Part shown: positions 60,091 through 64,000 of the stretch, piece after piece | Numbering within the stretch: the stretch's first letter is position 1 | Layout: each line of letters opens with the position of its first letter | Source of the DNA: Angelobacter sp036557225 | Lineage (GTDB): Bacteria > Acidobacteriota > Terriglobia > Terriglobales > Acidobacteriaceae | Direction: 5' to 3' | Length of the DNA stretch: 64,000 bases | Assembly: GCA_036557225.1 (NCBI GenBank) | Contig: DATBHX010000024.1 | Coordinates: forward strand, 1 to 64,000 | The notes under the pieces: generated by a model | Seen by the model: only the letters and a program-made list of their open reading frames with translations | The model's database searches: none | Told to the model about the DNA's origin: nothing | Translations under genes and position numbers: made by a program

Positions 60091-61332
60091 ATGACACGCC
60101 GTTCGCTGACTGAAACCGCAACCAAGACGATGCTTTTCAGCGAGATCGTGAGCATCGCCATTGACTCGTTTCGCACGAGCAAGGTGCGGTTTGCCCTCAC
60201 CGCGCTGGGTATGGTGATCGGCACGGCGTCACTGATCGTGGTTGTAACGATCGGCCTTACCGGAAAGCAATATGTGCTGAATCAGATCCAGGCCATCGGC
60301 TCTAATATGATTTACGCGTATTACGAGGCGGGAAGCGCGGCTTCAGTCAATACGGGAGGGATTGCCGATTACCTGACGCTGGCGGACATGCGAGCGGTGC
60401 AGGAGCAGGTACCGGGGATCCAGGCGGCATCGCCGATGATGGAGTTGCATGACCGCATTGGCGTTGGCGGCGGTAAGGAACGCGACATCCTGGTGCTGGG
60501 TGTGTCGCCGCAGTATTCCGCGGTGCGCAACCTGGAAATTCTTGCCGGGCGCTTCTTCGATGACGATGATTCCATGGCCCGCGCCAAGGTCGCGGTGGTC
60601 ACGCAGCAGTTTGCTGTGAGGAAATTTGGCAGCGCAAGCGCAGCCAAAGACCAGGACATCAAGATTTTTGGCCTGCCCTTTAAGATCATCGGAACATTCC
60701 GCGAGCGCGTGGATACTTTTGGCCAGTCAGAGATTGCCGGCGATACCGTGCTCATCCCGGATACGGTCGCCCGGTATTTCACCTCGACCGTGAAGCAGCT
60801 TTTCTTCTCCGTAGCCGACGCCGGCGACGTCCCGCGCGCAACGGAGATGATCCGGCATGTGCTGCAGACGCGGCACCGTCCGGAATCGGTCTATCGCGTG
60901 GACAATCTAACGCAGCTGATCCAGGTGGCATCGAAGGCGGCCAACGGGCTCACGATCATGCTGCTGGCGATTTCGCTCCTGGTGTTGATCGTAAGCGGCG
61001 TGGGAATTATGAATATCATGCTGGCCAATGTCCGCACGCGCATTCGCGAGATTGGCATTCGCAAAGCCATTGGCGCCACCCGGCGCGAGATCCGGCTGCA
61101 ATTTCTCACCGAGGCGGTGCTTATTTCGCTCGTCGGCGGGATCGTCGGCACTGTGTTGGGCCTGGCGCTGCCATTCTCTGTGCGTTTTCTTACCGAGTAC
61201 CGCATTCCCATCTCTGGCCTCTCGGCCATCATCGCCATCACCGTGGCTACACTAGTCGGTGTGATTTTCGGAACAGTTCCGGCGACCCGGGCCGCACAGC
61301 TGGATCCGGTGGAAGCGTTGCACTACGAGTAA
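60091..61332 (+). CDS. MacB/FtsX-type ABC transporter permease
   Basis: A 413-aa protein with an N-terminal membrane helix (FALTALGMVIGTASLIVVVTIGLTG), a large periplasmic MacB-core domain of about 240 residues, and three C-terminal helices (MLLAISLLVLIVSGVGIMNIMLANVRTRIREIGIRKAIGAT). This matches MacB/LolC-type mechanotransmitter permeases. The ATPase partner is not in the window. Its stop codon lies at the edge of a heptamer-repeat element. Confidence 0.9.
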   Translation: MTRRSLTETATKTMLFSEIVSIAIDSFRTSKVRFALTALGMVIGTASLIVVVTIGLTGKQYVLNQIQAIGSNMIYAYYEAGSAASVNTGGIADYLTLADMRAVQEQVPGIQAASPMMELHDRIGVGGGKERDILVLGVSPQYSAVRNLEILAGRFFDDDDSMARAKVAVVTQQFAVRKFGSASAAKDQDIKIFGLPFKIIGTFRERVDTFGQSEIAGDTVLIPDTVARYFTSTVKQLFFSVADAGDVPRATEMIRHVLQTRHRPESVYRVDNLTQLIQVASKAANGLTIMLLAISLLVLIVSGVGIMNIMLANVRTRIREIGIRKAIGATRREIRLQFLTEAVLISLVGGIVGTVLGLALPFSVRFLTEYRIPISGLSAIIAITVATLVGVIFGTVPATRAAQLDPVEALHYE

Positions 61333-61492
61333 GCAAATAGCAAATAGCAATTGGCAATTAGCCTGTTCTTCTTAGACTGAAATATTTTGGATCCGACACC
61401 GAACGACAAACGGCAAAAATGATTGGCGGAGAGAAGAATGTGTATTTCTACGAGGAAAGGCTAATTGCCAATTGCTAGTTGCTATTTGCTGC
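61331..61492. repeat. Inverted heptamer-repeat element, copy B
   Basis: The left arm 61331-61363 has AAATAGC, AAATAGC, AATTGGC and AATTAGC units, and the right arm 61459-61492 their complements (GCTAATT, GCCAATT, GCTAGTT, GCTATTT). The left arm begins inside the permease stop codon. The inner ~95 bases show no similarity to copy A, so conservation is limited to the arms. Confidence 0.75.
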
Positions 61493-61495
61493 AAG

Positions 61496-61526
61496 AAAAA
61501 ACCGGGCAGGTTCGCCCGGTTTTTTT
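61496..61526. terminator. Bidirectional intrinsic terminator between convergent genes
   Basis: AAAAA ACCGGGC AGGTTC GCCCGGT TTTTTT: a 7-bp GC stem flanked by an A-tract and a T-tract, so it works on both strands. It separates the permease gene from the convergent small gene at 61774-61547. Confidence 0.92.
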
Positions 61527-61546
61527 GTTTGTATGAAAAATTTGAG

Positions 61547-61774
61547 TTACATCACCAGAGCCATGCTCTCCAGCTCTTTGTGCAATGATTCCACGTCACA
61601 GTTGGGGCCTTCAATGCGGCCCGCTGCATCGAGCGCCGATTCCGGAGACACGCCGTAGCCGCGCCCTGCCAAAAACATCTTCAAAAGTTCCGCCGTCTGG
61701 AATGAATCCAATCCGCCCTGCAGGAGTTCATTCCGAAGCGCCGTCACCTCAGAAACTGAGAATTTCTCTCCCAT
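61547..61774 (-). CDS. Small hypothetical protein with strong RBS
   Basis: A 75-aa, mainly helical, acidic protein (GEKFSVSEVTALRNELLQGG). The ATG at 61774 is preceded by GGAGGTGACCT, an excellent ribosome-binding site, so the gene is probably real and well expressed. No family recognised; no signal or membrane segment. Confidence 0.75.
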   Translation of the reverse strand: MGEKFSVSEVTALRNELLQGGLDSFQTAELLKMFLAGRGYGVSPESALDAAGRIEGPNCDVESLHKELESMALVM

Positions 61775-61976
61775 AGGTCACCTCCGACCCTTATACCTTC
61801 TTGCCTAATTAGACACGCAATACAGGCGGTTTGTTGCAGGAAAATTTCAAAAGCCTCAAACCTAGGTAACGCGACGAAAGTAATTCAGGCCCGCCAATAG
61901 CTTGCAGGCCTGAACACTTATCTTCACATTTCCTTACAGCGGCTTCCTGCCCGCGTTTTCCACTCAATCAAACGCC

Positions 61977-63131
61977 TTAGTTCGCCATCTTGCTCAGATG
62001 CACATCAAATGGAGACTTTGCCAGCAGAGAAGTCAGCTGAAATGCTCTGAACCTGTCACCGATCAGCTCCCGCTGGCGATAAAGCCCCGGTTCGCTGTCC
62101 ACCACTTCATGCCTGGCCTGCCAGTTGTCCAGGAAAGCCTGGGCATCTTTGATGCTGACTTCACCCTTGGCGCCGCTCGCGGTCATGGCTTCCGTTGCAT
62201 AGGAGTCAAGCAACTTGGGCCAGTACTTATCAAGCAGAGCGCCGCTGGCAAACATGTCAGCCCAAACAATGCGTCCTCTAACAGCTACTACGACGCCAAC
62301 CGCATTTTGGTTCCTGAGTTGTTTGATCACGCTCTCATAGGATTTCTGCATCGGTTCCACAATGGAATCTACCTGCTGTTTCACGACCTCGTTTTCCCTG
62401 GCTTTGGCGTAGGACGAAGTTGCATTCAGCTCGTTCATCCGCAAAGCGTACGTTCCTCCGCCAGCCCCGCCACCGCTGCCTCCGCCCGCCGATGGAGCCG
62501 GTGGACGTGCAGCGGCGACTTTGTCGGCCATGCCTCTTCTGCTTTCACTGACTGCGTCCCACACCTGCTGCTGGTTCTGCTCGGCCATGGCTTTCATACG
62601 TACGCTCGGCTGCAGCATTACGGATGCGTGGGTATCGAACTTGGCCGAAGTTTCTGTCCATCGACCATGCTCCACGCAGAAAACCGAGAGATCGACGGGA
62701 TCACTCTCCGCAGGAACGATCCGGTCTTTGCCGACGACACGATCCTGCTTGCCGCCGGTCACGACTTCTCCGGCCAGCAGGAGCAGCGGATGTTTCGAGT
62801 TATTCACCAGCACCAGACGGTTGACTTCAGCGCCCCGGCCGGGCTGCACATACGGATTGCGCCGCCGCATGGTGGAGTGCAGATTTCCAACTTCGGTGAC
62901 CACGACCTCTCCAGAGCGGATGCCCTCATCCAAGGTAATGAAGTCGCTGGTGTCATGGAGCTTGGCCGAGACCACAGGGAAAATGGTCAAGTCGCCATGA
63001 GAGATGGGTGCTAAGATCTTGTAATCATTGATGGTGGCAGGCAGGCTTCCGGAATCCCCGGCGTTGGCTGGGGCCATAAATGCCAGTCCACACGTCAGGG
63101 TGACCAGAATGGCCAGTAAAGACAGCTTCAT
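61977..63131 (-). CDS. Secreted ARPP-1-like domain protein
   Basis: About 384 aa starting at the ATG at 63131 (GGGAG upstream; a TTG at 63137 is possible). A signal peptide (KLSLLAILVTLTCGLAFMAPANA) precedes a domain with LLLAGEVVTGGKQDRVVGKDRIVPAESDPVDLSVFCVEHGRW, which I recall as the core of the ARPP-1 family. A Pro/Gly-rich insertion at about residues 210-230 and a C-terminal helical/strand part with NAVGVVVAVRGRIVWADMFAS follow. Function unknown. Confidence 0.75.
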   Translation of the reverse strand: MKLSLLAILVTLTCGLAFMAPANAGDSGSLPATINDYKILAPISHGDLTIFPVVSAKLHDTSDFITLDEGIRSGEVVVTEVGNLHSTMRRRNPYVQPGRGAEVNRLVLVNNSKHPLLLLAGEVVTGGKQDRVVGKDRIVPAESDPVDLSVFCVEHGRWTETSAKFDTHASVMLQPSVRMKAMAEQNQQQVWDAVSESRRGMADKVAAARPPAPSAGGGSGGGAGGGTYALRMNELNATSSYAKARENEVVKQQVDSIVEPMQKSYESVIKQLRNQNAVGVVVAVRGRIVWADMFASGALLDKYWPKLLDSYATEAMTASGAKGEVSIKDAQAFLDNWQARHEVVDSEPGLYRQRELIGDRFRAFQLTSLLAKSPFDVHLSKMAN

Positions 63132-63226
63132 AAACAAACTCCCTTCAACAAACCAGCCCCCTTGTTTTCACTTTAAGAATGTAAAATGGCAGTATTCTTG
63201 CGGTTAAAATTGGTACTATCCGAACC

Positions 63227-64000
63227 ATGAGTTCTGGGCCCAGGCCGGCTGAAGCAACAGTGGTTTCCATCCGCGTTCTGTTTGAGAAGAGCGGAGGAGA
63301 GCGCTATGGCCTGACCATGGACACCTTCCAAGCTGTGCTGGACCTTGTAGCCACCAAGTACCTCCCTGGCGCTAATCAGCGACAGAAGCTGGAGTTCTGG
63401 CAGGAGCTGAAACTGGAAGAGCTCGCCCTGGCCCACGCCTGTGCTGCCGGTCACGACGCCGCATGGCAGGCCTTTCTCATACGATTCCGGGAAAAGCTCT
63501 ATGACATCGCGCGCGGGATCACCAAGGAAGACTCCAGCGCACGCGATCTGGCTGATTCGCTTTATGCCGATCTCTACGGCACCTCGGAACGCGAAGGGCG
63601 CCGTGTCTCACGCCTGAGCTTTTACATGGGGCGGGGCTCGCTTGAAGGCTGGCTGCGTACCGTTTTGGCACAGGAGTTCGTGAATCGATATCGCAAGCAA
63701 AAGCGTCTAGTAAGTCTTGAAGAGCAGGCCGAAGACGGGGTACAGTTCTCCGCAGCCGACCCCGGCCCCAGCAGCCCGGTGGATAGCCGGCTGTCAGCGG
63801 CGCTGGAAGAAGCCCTGGGGCAGCTGGTTGGGGAAGACCGGCTCGTGTTGGCCGCCTATTATCTCGATAACCGGACGCTGACCGAGATCGGGCGTATGAT
63901 CGGGGTGCACGAATCCACCATCAGCCGCCGGCTGGAAAAGCTGCTCAAAGGCTTGAGAAAACAGGTGATGGCGGGGCTGGTGCAAAGGGGTATGAATCGC
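63227..64000 (+). CDS. RNA polymerase sigma factor, partial at the 3' edge
   Basis: From the ATG at 63227 the frame is open for 258 codons to the window edge. An unusual N-terminal stretch (MSSGPRPAEATVVSIRVLFE) and a ~70-residue extension precede a region-2-like part (AWQAFLIRFREKLYDIARGI, DSLYADLY, RGSLEGWLRTVLAQEFVNRYRKQKR). Region 4 is clear: LGQLVGEDRLVLAAYYLDNRTLTEIGRMIGVHESTISRRLEKLL. It resembles sigma-70-like factors of soil bacteria rather than standard ECFs. The anti-sigma partner would lie outside the window. Confidence 0.85.
   Translation, partial: MSSGPRPAEATVVSIRVLFEKSGGERYGLTMDTFQAVLDLVATKYLPGANQRQKLEFWQELKLEELALAHACAAGHDAAWQAFLIRFREKLYDIARGITKEDSSARDLADSLYADLYGTSEREGRRVSRLSFYMGRGSLEGWLRTVLAQEFVNRYRKQKRLVSLEEQAEDGVQFSAADPGPSSPVDSRLSAALEEALGQLVGEDRLVLAAYYLDNRTLTEIGRMIGVHESTISRRLEKLLKGLRKQVMAGLVQRGMNR

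Noticed and set aside
61998..63014. 338-codon open frame on the plus strand
   Set aside because: Antisense to the ARPP-1-like gene, which has a signal peptide, RBS and family motif.
1..64000. tRNA, rRNA, prophage and transposase genes
   Set aside because: Scanned for by eye; no cloverleaf-like sequence, rRNA motif, integrase or transposase motif was recognised, though a tRNA could be missed without a covariance search.

Overview
The window looks like a stretch of an Acidobacteriota chromosome, probably a soil member of class Terriglobia. Base composition is moderately GC-rich. The gene content fits: a secreted VWFA-related protein, proteins with carboxypeptidase-regulatory-like (CarboxypepD_reg) domains, a CadC-like winged-helix regulator fused to a membrane domain, many TonB-like/TPR secreted proteins and plant-type EXORDIUM/PHI-1 homologues. 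This placement is by family resemblance only; no rRNA or tRNA gene was seen.

Layout. 1-4.7 kb: 5' part of egtB (minus), DNA polymerase IV and a large membrane hybrid histidine kinase. 4.8-9.5 kb (minus): an RND efflux pump (adaptor, permease, small membrane protein). 10.0-15.8 kb (plus): four tandem small secreted subunit-like proteins, a PapD-like chaperone and an outer-membrane-barrel-like protein; I read this as a divergent chaperone-usher-type surface-fibre locus. 15.9-24.3 kb: assorted single genes, including a TetR operon with two palindromic operator candidates, an Old Yellow Enzyme, an Lrp-type regulator and a VOC-fold protein.

24.5-32.5 kb (plus) is the most interesting part: a tight operon encoding a membrane serine protease, a YukD-like beta-grasp (ubiquitin-like) protein, an E1-like activating enzyme, a membrane-anchored JAMM/JAB isopeptidase, a membrane FHA protein, a RING-like plus TM2 membrane protein, two GYF_2 membrane paralogues, a DUF2752 membrane protein and a UBC-fold E2 with an HPN motif and active-site Cys. 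Every step of a ubiquitin-like cycle (modifier, E1, E2, candidate E3, deconjugase) has a candidate, and most accessory proteins are membrane-bound, so the predicted site of action is the inner membrane.

32.8-35.7 kb: tandem EXORDIUM-like secreted proteins and an NTF2-like protein. 35.7-39.1 kb (minus): metallophosphoesterase, cupredoxin, DUF2231 membrane protein, ECF sigma factor and zinc-finger anti-sigma factor. 39.4-42.8 kb: paired TPR-like secreted paralogues, a DUF1223 thioredoxin-fold protein and a YceI protein. 42.9-48.2 kb (minus): an NtrY/NtrX-like two-component pair (the regulator lacks a canonical GAFTGA loop) and an aldehyde dehydrogenase. 48.5-56.8 kb: an unusual response regulator fused to a degenerate kinase core, YjbQ, a UdgX-type uracil-DNA glycosylase, a Gfo/Idh/MocA dehydrogenase, TonB-like proteins and miaA. 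57.1-59.9 kb: translation genes rplM-rpsI and rpsB-tsf. 60.1-64 kb: a MacB/FtsX-type permease, a small hypothetical gene, an ARPP-1-like secreted protein and the 5' part of a sigma factor.

Two copies of an intergenic inverted repeat built from 7-bp units (46.6 and 61.4 kb) each abut a stop codon and look like a dispersed, MITE/REP-like element. No CRISPR array, prophage or insertion-sequence transposase was found.
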